Shown here piece after piece: positions 33,221 through 43,233 of a DNA stretch of 64,000 nucleotides. Every line of letters starts with the position of its first letter. The stretch's first letter is position 1. The notes under the pieces were generated by a model. It saw only the letters and a program-made list of their open reading frames with translations. It had not been told where the DNA came from and made no database searches. Origin of the DNA: Carya illinoinensis (Eukaryota > Streptophyta > Magnoliopsida > Fagales > Juglandaceae); NCBI RefSeq assembly GCF_018687715.1, contig NC_056757.1, positions 24,198,001-24,262,000 of the forward strand, read 5' to 3'. Both the position numbers and the translations under genes were made by a program.

Positions 33221-36200
33221 TTGCGAAAACAATATGGGCATCACGCTCTCAAATGTTGGCATCGCTTTGACAAAGCTTTTCAAGACACTAATATTCCTAA
33301 AGCTCTTGTTGTGCTTATTATCCACAACCCCACTAACCAAGAATGGATGACCAACAATGAAGCCTCAGCTCATATGACCTTTAATGCAAGTATTTTGCAA
33401 AACCTTCGTCCATATACTGGATTCAACCAGGTAATGGTAGATAATAGAAATTTGCTATCCATCACACTCATTGGTGACACATATATTGGCATGAAACCTC
33501 TTCAACTCACTCTTAAATCTGTTTTACTTGTTCCTGATCTTGAATGTAATTTATTATCTGTGGGACAATTGACTACTAATCATCCTGTTACTTGTGAGTT
33601 TTTTGGTGTTGGCTTTGTTATTAAGGACCAAACCACCAACCGTGTCTTGCTAAGGGGCCACAAAAAGGGTAATCTTTACACTATTCGAGAGCTACATCAA
33701 GCATTATTTTCAACTTGGTTTCAAGCTGGTACTCCAGATTTATTGCATCAAAGACTAGGACACCCACAACATGTAACGGTTGATGTTTTAAAGTCCCTTG
33801 GTTTAATCAAAGTAGTTGGCAAAAATAAACCATCTATTTGTGACAGTTGCCAAATTAGTAAATTTAGTTGTCTACCTCTTGTTACTTCATCCGATCATCA
33901 GTATGGTTTACTAGAAACAGTACATTGTGATCTTTGGAGCCCTACCCCAATACATTCATTGGATAAATTTTCATACTATGTTGTTTTAATTGATGATTTC
34001 AACTGTTTCATTTGGTTTATTCTCTTAAAAAATAAATATGATTTTTATGATTCCTTTTGTGCCTTTGTAAAATAAACCTCTTGTCAATTTTCTACATGTA
34101 TTAAGGTGTTTCAAATTGATGTTGGTGATGAGTTTACTAGCAATCAATTTGCTAATTTTCTTAAGGATCAAGACATTCTACATCAAATGTTTTGTCCCTA
34201 CACCCGGAACAAAATGGTGTGGTTGAATGACATCACAGAAATATCAAAGAACTTGGTCTTACAATGCTCTCTCATAGTAGTATGCCTAAACATTTTTTGG
34301 AAACATTTTCTACCACTGTGTTTTTAATAAATTGAACACCTTCTTCCACTCTCGGTAATGATTCTCCCTTCTTTTAATTGCATGATTGACATTTTGATTT
34401 CTCATCCTTTAGTATTTTTGGATCTAAATGATTTCCTTATCTCTGGACAAACCAAACTAATAAATTTGATCATGAATCCTTACCATGTGTGTTTATGGGT
34501 TATAGTAGCAAACAAAAAGGCTATAAATATTTTTATCCTCCTAACAGGCGAATGTACGTATCACGACATATTGTTTTTTATGAACAACAGTTTCTTTTAA
34601 AAATGCTACCAATATTTACGCCCACTTGCAACTCCTAGGCACCATGTGTGTCTTTACAAAATGGTTGAACTCCTCTGCTACATGTGATGCCGCTATGCCT
34701 CCCATTTTGCACCTGATTTTCCTTCTGCCATTGCTAATGTCTCTTCTCCCCAGGTTGCATCACCAGAAGCACAAGCTTCTTCTGTTGTCATTCCCACTAA
34801 ATACCTTAGTCATCCTCTCTAATGGATACCACTTTGACTCCTATGGCATCTCCCACAGCTTGTAATCCATCTACTGTCCCCAACTTTGCCATGGCTCCCC
34901 AAATGATCACTCGTCTTCAAGCAGGTATTTGTGAACCCAACCCCAAGTATGTCAACTTACGCACTACTTTGTCCTTGCCATAGGTTCCTAAAAACATCCG
35001 CTCTGCCTTAAGTCATGAAGGATGGAATCGTGCCATGCATGAGGAACTTGCTGCCTTAACCAAAAATAAAACCCGAACATTGGTTCCTTACACCTCTGAC
35101 TTGCACATTATTGGCAACAAATGGGTTTTTGAACCCAAGCTTAATGCTCATGGTGAACTTGATTGTCTTAAGACTCGATTGGTTGCCATTGGCTTCCAAC
35201 AAATCGATGGTTTTGACTTCCTTGAAACTTATTCTCTTATTATTAAATTTGGTACTATTAGAACTATCTTATTCATTACTCTTGTGCTCAGGGGGGAAAT
35301 TTGACAGTTAGATATCAAAAACGCATTTCTCCATGGCTACTTTCAGGAATCTGTGTTCATGGAGCAACCGACAGGGTTTATTGATCTATCTCATCCAAAT
35401 CATGTTTGCAAATTACCCATGCCTTATATGGTTTAAAACAAGCTCCAAGGGTTTGGTTTGATCGTTTTAGTTCCTTCTTACTTGAATTCAATTTTTCTTA
35501 TTGTATATCTGACCCCCTCCCCTTATTCACCTTTCGATCATTTGATGCATCTATATTCCTCCTTTTGTATGTAGATGACATTATTCTTACTGGGTCCAAT
35601 ACATCAATCTTGAATAAATTTGTTCATGCTCTTCATCGTGAATTTGACATAAAAGACTTAGGACCTTTGCATTATTTTCTTGGTATACAGGTTACACATA
35701 ATACTAATGTCCTTTTTCGCTCACAGACTCAATATACCTTGGATATACTACATCGGGCTTAGATGACAGATTGCAAGCTTGTGGTCACTCCCATGACATC
35801 CAAATCTAAGCAACTGGGCACTTCTCCACCCTTTTCGAATCTAAAGCTTTATCGCAATCTTGTTGGGGCACTACAATATCTCACTCTCACACATCCAGAC
35901 TTGGCATTCAGTATGAATCTTGTTGCTCAATACATGCACAATCCATCCCAGGTTCATTATCAAATGGTCAAGCAGATTCTCAGGCACTATCAATTTCAGA
36001 TTTTAGATCTTCGCCAATTCCACACTTGACCTCTATGCATTTGCTGATGCTGGCTAGGGTGGATGTCCAGAAATGCTTCGCTCCACCACTGGTTTTTGCA
36101 CCTTCCTCAGTCAAAATTGTATCTCCTGGAGTACAAAAAAGCAACATACTGTTTCACACTCCAGCACTGAAGCCAAATGTTGTAGTCTTGCTCATACTAC

Positions 36201-36465
36201 TACCGAAATGACTTGGTTAGCAACTCTTCTTTGTGATCTCGATGTTTCTTTAGACAAGACCCTTTTGCTCCTCTATGATAACTTTAGCGCTCTTCATCTA
36301 ACATGCAATCCTGTCCATCACTCTTGAAGCAAAGATATCGACATTGATTATCACTTTGTGCGTGAACATGTTGTGTTGGGTCTCATTCCAACACGTCATG
36401 TTCCTAGCTCTCTTCAATTAGTTGATATGTTCATCAAGCCACTATTTCATGTTCAACTAATAGGG
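33221..36465 (+). pseudogene. Copia pol (protease-integrase-RT-RNase H), broken
   Basis: Protease region EWMTNNEASAHMT (33340-33380): the catalytic DSGA-type motif is changed to NNEA. Pre-integrase LLHQRLGHPQHVTVDVLKSL with CDSCQISK (33740-33860). Integrase remnants follow up to about 34200. RT: KWVFEPKLNAHGELDCLKTR (35120), a shifted [20 protein letters not shown] (35310), and the catalytic LLYVDDIILTGS (35563-35598). RNase H: LRSTTGFCTFLSQ (36075), then KQHTVSHSSTEAKCCSLAHT and a final HFVREHV. Stops and frameshifts interrupt nearly every domain. Confidence 0.85.
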
Positions 36466-36518
36466 ATTGCAACCAAACTGAACCTTTGACAGCGGCTCAA
36501 TTTGCGGGGGCCGAGGGG

Positions 36519-36846
36519 TGATAAAGAAAGTCCACGCATGAGACACTACCTAAGATAGAGCATACAACTTATGTTAATAACAAAGGCAACCAGGATTCTA
36601 TCCCTAGAAAAGATCCATCAAATCAGCTATCAAGAATAAAAGCTTCCTTATAAGGAAGTTGGACGTTGACGCAATTAGACCAACTTATATAATTCATAGT
36701 TTTCTTTCCTAAATTATGTACAAACATTATTCTTTCCTCACTTAGTTTTGTAACGAACACTTTATGTATATATAGCTCCATGTTATACAATTTTTTATAT
36801 TAAGGAAAATCCATATATTTTCTCAATCCATTGTTTACTTTCTTTA
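36519..36846 (+). repeat. 3' LTR of the Copia element
   Basis: Begins TGATAAAGAAAG directly after the polypurine tract and ends CTTTA before the TGGAT target duplication. It pairs with 31996-32335. Confidence 0.9.
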
Positions 36847-36851
36847 TGGAT

Positions 36852-37140
36852 ATCTACGGGTCTGGGGAGGTGTGTAAAACCTTCTAAATATTTTTCAGGA
36901 TCAAAGAGTAGATTTAATAACTTCTCTCAAGAGTTAGAAAAGCAAAATTGGAGATTGAGCAACTAAGATCAAGCTAGAGAGAAATGGAGGAGACCACCTA
37001 GCTGAATGAAGCTAATTTAGAGATGCACTTAAGACAATGACAATAAGAGGAGCTGCAGAGGGAGTTAGCAATTAAGCGCCAAGAATTGTTTCATGAGATA
37101 TAGATGATGATGTCTAGACAATTTATGCATCCACCATCAT
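36852..37140 (+). pseudogene. Ptta/En/Spm protein, 3' coiled-coil remnant
   Basis: After the Copia insertion the sequence reads IYGSGEV and then a Glu/Lys/Leu-rich stretch with stops (REMEETT, EELQRELAIKRQELFHEI, MMMSRQFMHPPS). A coiled-coil tail of this composition is usual after the Transposase_24 domain. It supports the view that Copia cut one transposase-type gene in two. Confidence 0.55.
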
Positions 37141-37519
37141 AGGAATATTTTTATATATGAGATAATTATTTTGTTATCGTTTATCTACGTGGTTTGATAA
37201 CAATCTGGACAATTATGTTATTACGGATAACTTAGTCAATGAATTTGAATAGTTGAATGGGATACAAGCATCCATCTCTTATAATCTCCTATATTATTGC
37301 AATTAAAAATATATGAATTTAAATAGTTGAATGAGACTTATAATAAGTAGTTTGATAGATTTCTAGTACAATATATATACATATTTAATAGATATATTTA
37401 TAATATACTAAAACATATATTAGATGGCTTTAGTTTTTGTAATAAGTTAACTATTTATGTACATTAATAAATTAGATTAATAGATTCAGGTACATAATTT
37501 AGATAAATAGAATTTTATG

Positions 37520-38470
37520 TTATGCCATTCGAATATAAACTATATTGTTCAAACACTATATAGAATGTTGAACGAACTTTAATTATGTCCTATTCAACAC
37601 TAAATTATCTGTTCGAATGAAATCCAGTGTGAATAAATACTTGAATCCTTCCCATTGTATGCATCTTTCAAACTTTAAATCGCCCTTTATCACACCATTT
37701 CGAATACCCAACAACCATTCACCCATTTCTTCACCACCACCATTGTCACACAATTTCCTGGCTACTAAAAGGTACTTTGTTTGTCATTATATTTAATATA
37801 GCTTGTTTCCACTGAGGTTAGGATCCCATTTGTGGATCCTAGTCCCATTCTTTTATTTTCTAGCCACCACACACAGTGGATAACCATGTGAAAGAGGGAG
37901 TATAAACTCAATCACCTTAAATTTTTAGGGGAGAAAATCCATCAATCTTTCAAGATTTATGGGTTTTAGTTTTGGGAACAAGTTGACTCAACAATTGATG
38001 TCTTCTCAGGTGCTGAGTTTGAACATCTCCACTAAACGTTCAAACTCGTAAAGTTGCCAAATACTATTTCTTAATGTTCGAACACTAAACAGTAGAGTTC
38101 AAACTATTATTTAAAAATGTAAGCACTTTCCATTTGAACCATATATGTTGATTCGGACCACATCATTCCCCACTATGACCACCTATATTGTTCGAATGAT
38201 GTCAATATTCATTTGAATACCAACCCGAATACGTGTTAGAACACCAACCCAAATAACATATCAAAATCCCACTTTTTCATATACTATTTGTTGTTTGAAC
38301 GGAGTTTACATTCATTTGAACAACAACTATAATATGTAATTCAAGTTATGTCTTATTTACATACTGCTTGTTGTTCGAACAAAGCTTATATTAATTCGGA
38401 CACCAACCCAAGTTTTGATTCTAATACAGTTTAAATTTTGTCTCTTATTTGAACGACGTTTCCATCTGTT
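37520..38470. repeat. Right-side TTCGAA/TTCAAA-rich array
   Basis: Recurrent TTCGAA, TTCAAAC and GTTCGAAC variants as in the left array, with a similar density. The array is followed by an A tract (about 38480-38502). Confidence 0.65.
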
Positions 38471-38599
38471 TGAATACAAAAAAAAAAAAAAAAAAAAAAA
38501 ACTACTTAAAATACCAGTGTATCATAATGCTTCCAATATTTATTGATCTTAACTATCATATTTTTTAATCCACAAATTTTATATATCATGTCTACTTCT

Positions 38600-39400
38600 G
38601 GATTGAAACGTGCTAGGCCATTAGAGTGAACATCGTTGACTACACTAAATGACCTCCCAGGCCGATACTTATCGAGAGGGTCGTTAAGTTTAGTGATTTT
38701 AACGACGTCATGTGGGAGGGCATGGCCCTAGAGTCTATATTGATTGATAGGGGATGGGGTCCCATTTGCAACCAATCCGTGGTTACCTATCTTGACCTAG
38801 TGTACAAGTTCTAGTTCTAACATAGAGTCAGTGAGATGGGTGCTGCAAATGAGGCATTCACCTTCATTATATGGAAGGTGAGTATTACATTCTCATCTAA
38901 CAAAATAGTTGAGATTCTTCACATCCCTCATGAGATTGGTGAATATCTTGCATTGGAAGCGGTTCCCAAATAAAAAATAAAAAAAAGGATGGAACTAAGG
39001 AGCTCATGGAGCAAACTATCCCAGAGAACGAGCTTTTCGATAAACAGATATGTCGGTTGATGTTTGAGAATACAACTCCTTATCATGGTGACTAGACCAT
39101 CAAGCATATTGACTACACACCATTCTTTCAGATTTTGGCGCTAATTGTCACATATAACATAGACTTGAGGAAATACAAATTTCAGTATCAATCCGGCTAG
39201 ATTCATATTGCAGTTGGCGAGATACTATTTGATTGATCCGTCCCTAAATTACTTGTCTCGGATCAAAGATGAGGCTAAGTACTTGTCCGAAAGTAGTCTG
39301 TCATTTGTGCTAACGATTTCTAGACTACTTCTCTCTGTAGAAGTGGAGGTTACTTCGTTTAATCATCGACAATCATAAATTAGCCCAATAATTATCGTCA
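38600..39400 (+). pseudogene. Remnant resembling the 'putative plant transposon protein' domain
   Basis: In shifting frames one reads LIDRGWGPICNQSVVTYLDL and, after stops, ANEAFTFIIWKVSITFSSNK IVEILHIPHEIGEYL. Further on come ALIVTYNIDLRKYKFQY, LIDPSLNYLSRIKDEAKYL and SLSFVLTISRLLL. The pattern 'RGW....., I.FS...I..IL.IP..GE, TRLL' resembles a domain common in plant transposon polyproteins (I would place it in Transposase_32). The assignment is by memory only. Confidence 0.4.
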
Positions 39401-39474
39401 CATTGGGCAAAAGAGCATGCCTCCTCTGTAGTAGGCATGAGCCTAATGAGGGCATGAGTATTCCACTTTTAGGG

Positions 39475-40017
39475 AAACATACTACCACCACCATAGTAGT
39501 TAGACGTATAGAGGAGTTTGTTGATATTGTGCTTATAAAGATTCTTGAGGCATTGTACTGATATTATGCACATAGAGATATATGCTACCATTGCTGATAT
39601 TTTGCCCACAGAGATCAATGAAGGAATTCTTGAGTTACGGGCGAGCCTTGTCGTTAATATTGAGGGAGCATGACGCCTCTCATTGATTAACATGTAAATA
39701 GGGTTGATGTTCATTTAAAGGAAATAGAGTAAAATGGTAAAATAAATGATGTTCATTTAGAGAAACATACTACCACCACAATAGTAGTTGGACGAATAGA
39801 GGAGTTTGTTGATATTGTGCTTATAAAAATTCATGAGGCATTTACTGATATTATGCACATAGAGATACATGCTGTCATTGTTGATATTTTACCCACAAAG
39901 ATCAATGAAGGAATTCTTGAGTTACGGGCAAGCCTTGTCGCTAATATTGAGGGAGCATGATGCCTCTCATTGATCAACATGTAAATAGGGTTGATTTTCA
40001 TTTAAAGGAAATAGAGT
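39475..40017. repeat. Direct tandem duplication, period about 288 bp
   Basis: Copy 1 (about 39475-39730) and copy 2 (about 39763-40017) share long runs such as AGGAGTTTGTTGATATTGTG and GAAGGAATTCTTGAGTTACG. They differ at scattered positions (C/T and G/A mostly) and by a small indel. It lies inside the CACTA remnant. Confidence 0.9.
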
Positions 40018-40567
40018 TGATTATTAGGACTCTGAGCATGGAGTAAAATAATTATTAGACATTAACTTTTGTTTTGTTTTGTGACATGTTATATATTTTA
40101 ATATAGTTTTTTTATTGAGTTAATGGTTTTACACAATGAGGATAGTGTAAAAATGTTTAAATATGATCTTTTTTATATTTAACGAAACCAAAACGTTGTA
40201 AGTTCAAACAGAATTTGTGAGTTCAAACAACATTTTTTTACGAGAACTACAATATTTCGATTCCAACAAAGTTCAATACTTTACACCCAAAATATATGCA
40301 ATTCTCATGCCAAAATGTCCATTTGAACTACTATTAAACGTTCCAATAAAAATTTATGTTAGTTCGAACAGTTGACCATCAATTCAAACAGTAAACATGT
40401 CTAGGGATGATAGTTTTTTGTCCCAAATCCTTCTGTTCGACACTTCTTTTGTTCAAACTATAATCATACTCTTGGGACTTTCTAAGACAAATGAAGAATT
40501 TTATTCCTAAAAGTAACCTTTTGGGATGAAATTATATTCATAACAAAAGGTTAGATTTGTTGTAGTA

Positions 40568-42836
40568 TATACTAGGGGAGGGTAGTAGGGCCCCACACCC
40601 TGTCAGGGCAGGGTAGGGAGGCAAACAAATAAGGTGTTTGCCCTCGCCCCTAGCATTTGGTGTGCAAGGGTAGATTGTAGGTAGCACGCGTAATCTATAT
40701 ATCTTATTCATTAAATAAGTAAAAAATGAGGCAACTTTTCACAATTTGATCCCAATGATTGCTAAGTAGTTTTATTTATTTAAAAGCTCAATTACGTACT
40801 AATATTAGAGCTACATTTTTCAATTAATTCAGACCTCTATTTTGGTCATTAATGTGAAACACATAAAGTTTCATTTTGGTGCTTAATTTGATAAAATTAT
40901 AAACTAATAATTAAATATTTTTTTCCATACATGCGAGGGAAGATTTGATTCTTGGTTTTTTTAGTGAGAAATTAAAGTGTTATCAACTAATCCAAAGACG
41001 TTTACAATAATTAAATCATTTTGAAAAGACCTACAAAAAGATATATCTATTAATTTTTGAGGATTTTTCTATTAATTGGGTGTGGCAAAAACTTCTGATA
41101 AACCAATTATGGGTGATATGATTTCATAATTTTGTTGTATCTAGATTAAATTTTTTACTTGAAAATAAAACATAAAATGTCACAAAACGTAGGTGAAGGA
41201 TGAATATTTTAAGTGTATTTTTGTTAGTCATGTCAATTGTCACGTAAGAAATAAACAGAACATCCATAAAACTTTCGTTAAATGGACAGATCGATTTTAA
41301 ACCATTCGACAGTCATGTCAATTATACCTTTTTATACTATTTCTAAACCTCAAGATCATTTTTAGCGCCCACACATGATTCCATCACTTTTGTGAATCTA
41401 AGGTATCTTGAGAGAATGAAAGTTGGCCTATAAGTAAGTTATATAGCCGATTTGGTTTAAGATTTCAATTTCATTGGGATTTTGTAATAATCGGAACATT
41501 TAATTTACTGAAAATCAAGTAACGAAAAGGGGCTAAATTTCCTAGCTAGGATGAATATAATCTATACACACATACGTACATATATATATATATATGCTAT
41601 GAATTATAATCAATACCAATTTTTGTGTTTTCTACTTTCTTGTCCGTACTCATGATTTTTTCCTCACTTTTTTTATTTTTGTCGGAAGAAAAAACTTTAA
41701 GGGATGTTTAAAAATAATTTCTATCTCATCTTATAGGCCTTATTTCCTTTGTAAGTATCATTTAAATATAAATATTTTCACACTAATAATTATAACTTTT
41801 TTCAAACTAATTATTATAATTTTTTTAAACTATCGAATAAAAAATAAAAAATAATTTAATTTTTTCAAATTTCAAATTAAAAATAATATTATATTCTAAT
41901 AATATTTAAATTTATAATTTTTTTTATTTAACTTTTTATCTATTCTTTTCTAAAATTTATAAATACTTAATTCAAACAATCTTATTATTATTTATAAACT
42001 TTTTCCTCATCTCATTTCTTTGTTTATAAACTATCTTATTATCATGCATCCTATAGACTTGCCTTCTATTGCTTTAACATCGACATGAAGCCCCGCTCTA
42101 CCCTTGAAATCCGCCTATATATCACGACTTCGCCAACAATCTAGAAATAACCTTGGCAGGTGAAGCCTACGCGTAGAGAAAAGCTTACCAGTACTCAACT
42201 CATTCCCAGCTTTACTTCCTATCCCGAGAATGTGACGGGCGAAGGTGTAGAAATCTCTGGCAACTTTACTTCGAATTAAGGTAGTGCAAACCCCTCACGG
42301 TTATGTGTTAATGGAATCTTATCTATAAGAGAAATTAAGTAAAAACCAAAGCTTAATATGCGTTAATGTTGTTTACGAGTGTCAATTTGCATGGTGACAT
42401 TTTTTTGAAGAAGATCAGTGGTGGGGTGGGGAATCAAGGTAGTGTAACGCTCTCACTAGAAAGGGAGAGTGAAGGGCGGGTGAAACATTGCTATTTAGAG
42501 AATAGTGGTGAGTTGTTTGTAATTAGTAGTGACCATGATTAAGAAAAGAAAAATGGTAGTTAGAGATGTGAATATGTAATCGTTATATAGTTATTATAAA
42601 AGTATTAATAAATATGAAATTTATAGAAAAAAATAATAATTTTTTTTTTAAAATATGTACAAAAATGATACATTTGATGACCATAGATAATATTACTCAT
42701 TGAGGAAAAGGCTGCCTGTGGGAAGGGGTACGGACAATTTGACTGCGCACACGTGGTTTTGTGTTCTCATTAATGATAGATTGTTAATCAACCCTCTAAT
42801 ATTAATTACTGCTATAATTACTTTAAAGTAAATAAA
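40568..42836. other. Intergenic region upstream of the KNOX gene
   Basis: No gene is recognised. It holds a TA microsatellite (41578-41595), a MITE-like AT-rich block (about 41700-42040) with CTATCTCATCTTATAGG and CTCATCTCATTTC ends, and a GC-richer stretch at 42060-42300 without a recognisable frame. Promoter elements of the KNOX gene are likely within the last kilobase but cannot be named from sequence alone. Confidence 0.5.
41700..42040. mobile_element. Probable MITE-like element
   Basis: The AT-rich interior (TTCAAATTTCAAATTAAAAA, TATTTATAAACTTTTTCCTC) matches the antisense interior of the local GATGAGATGAG MITE family. Borders are too decayed to give TIRs or a TSD. Confidence 0.4.
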
Positions 42837-42844
42837 TATATAAA
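42837..42844 (+). promoter_or_regulatory. Candidate TATA box of the KNOX gene
   Basis: TATATAAA followed by GGG lies about 230 bp upstream of the first ATG of the leader (43068) and about 390 bp upstream of the main start. The CT-rich stretch after it (42880-42925) suits a plant 5' UTR start. No transcript data are available. Confidence 0.4.
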
Positions 42845-43067
42845 GGGTAAAGAAAAAGTGTAAGACGAAGGGACCCCTCAACCTCCTGAATCTTTCATCC
42901 TCTTCCTCTCAAACATCTTCCGCTTGTTTGCTCGCCAAAAGGAGAAAAAAGAGAGAGAAAAGTGCACACCCCACAAGAACAAAAACACTTGCAGTTTCTC
43001 TGCTACTCTACTTCCATCAAATCCAAACTCTCTGTCAAAAACAATACAATATTTATATCTATATATA

Positions 43068-43112
43068 ATGAAGATAGATAATTTTGAGCTGTTTACTGTT
43101 CGTTATTTTTAA
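43068..43112 (+). other. Upstream ORF in the KNOX leader
   Basis: The first ATG of the predicted leader opens a 14-codon frame (MKIDNFELFTVRYF) that stops at 43110-43112, 121 bp before the main start. It is in a different frame from the KNOX CDS. It could lower or condition translation, assuming the leader is unspliced here. Confidence 0.5.
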
Positions 43113-43233
43113 GAAAGAAGTGTCCAAGTACTCCTTGTTCTTGTTGTTTTGCATCATATCGAATTGTCTGCTTCCATCGTTTTACTCGGAAGACGATAGT
43201 AGAAGGACAAGGATAGCGAAGGAGTGCTTGGGG

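Larger units (their letters stand above)
31996..36846 (+). mobile_element. Ty1/Copia LTR retrotransposon, nearly complete, decayed
   Basis: 5' LTR 31996-32335 and 3' LTR 36519-36846 share the sequence around AAGGAAAATCCATATATTTT and other blocks. A perfect 5-bp target duplication TGGAT flanks the element (31991-31995 and 36847-36851). A primer-binding site TGGTATTAAGAGCC follows the 5' LTR (32336 onward), a degenerate initiator-Met site. A polypurine tract GGGGGCCGAGGGG (36506-36518) precedes the 3' LTR. The order gag, protease, integrase, RT, RNase H identifies Copia. The two LTRs differ at many positions and the ORFs have many stops, so it is old and inactive. Confidence 0.93.
29598..40567. 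mobile_element. Decayed CACTA (En/Spm) element, interrupted by a Copia element
   Basis: The left border CACTACC (29598) and right border TTTGTTGTAGTA (to 40567; reverse complement TACTACAACAAA) resemble the CACTACAACAAA ends of plant CACTA elements. Flanking triplets TAC and TAT agree at two of three bases. Just inside both ends is TTTTGGGATGA. Arrays rich in TTCGAA/TTCAAA lie at 29790-30540 on the left and at 37520-38470 and 40190-40450 on the right, as expected for subterminal transposase-binding repeats. Inside are remnants of a Ptta/En/Spm (Transposase_24) protein. A Copia element sits within it. The exact borders are uncertain. Confidence 0.6.

Noticed and set aside
32423..36465. Host genes encoding UBN2-like or polyprotein products
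   Set aside because: All lie between paired LTRs with a target duplication and belong to the Copia element.
43084..43233. In-frame hydrophobic N-terminal extension of the KNOX protein
   Set aside because: The open frame upstream of 43234 has no ATG; it opens with [10 protein letters not shown] at 43234 agrees with KNAT6-type N termini.
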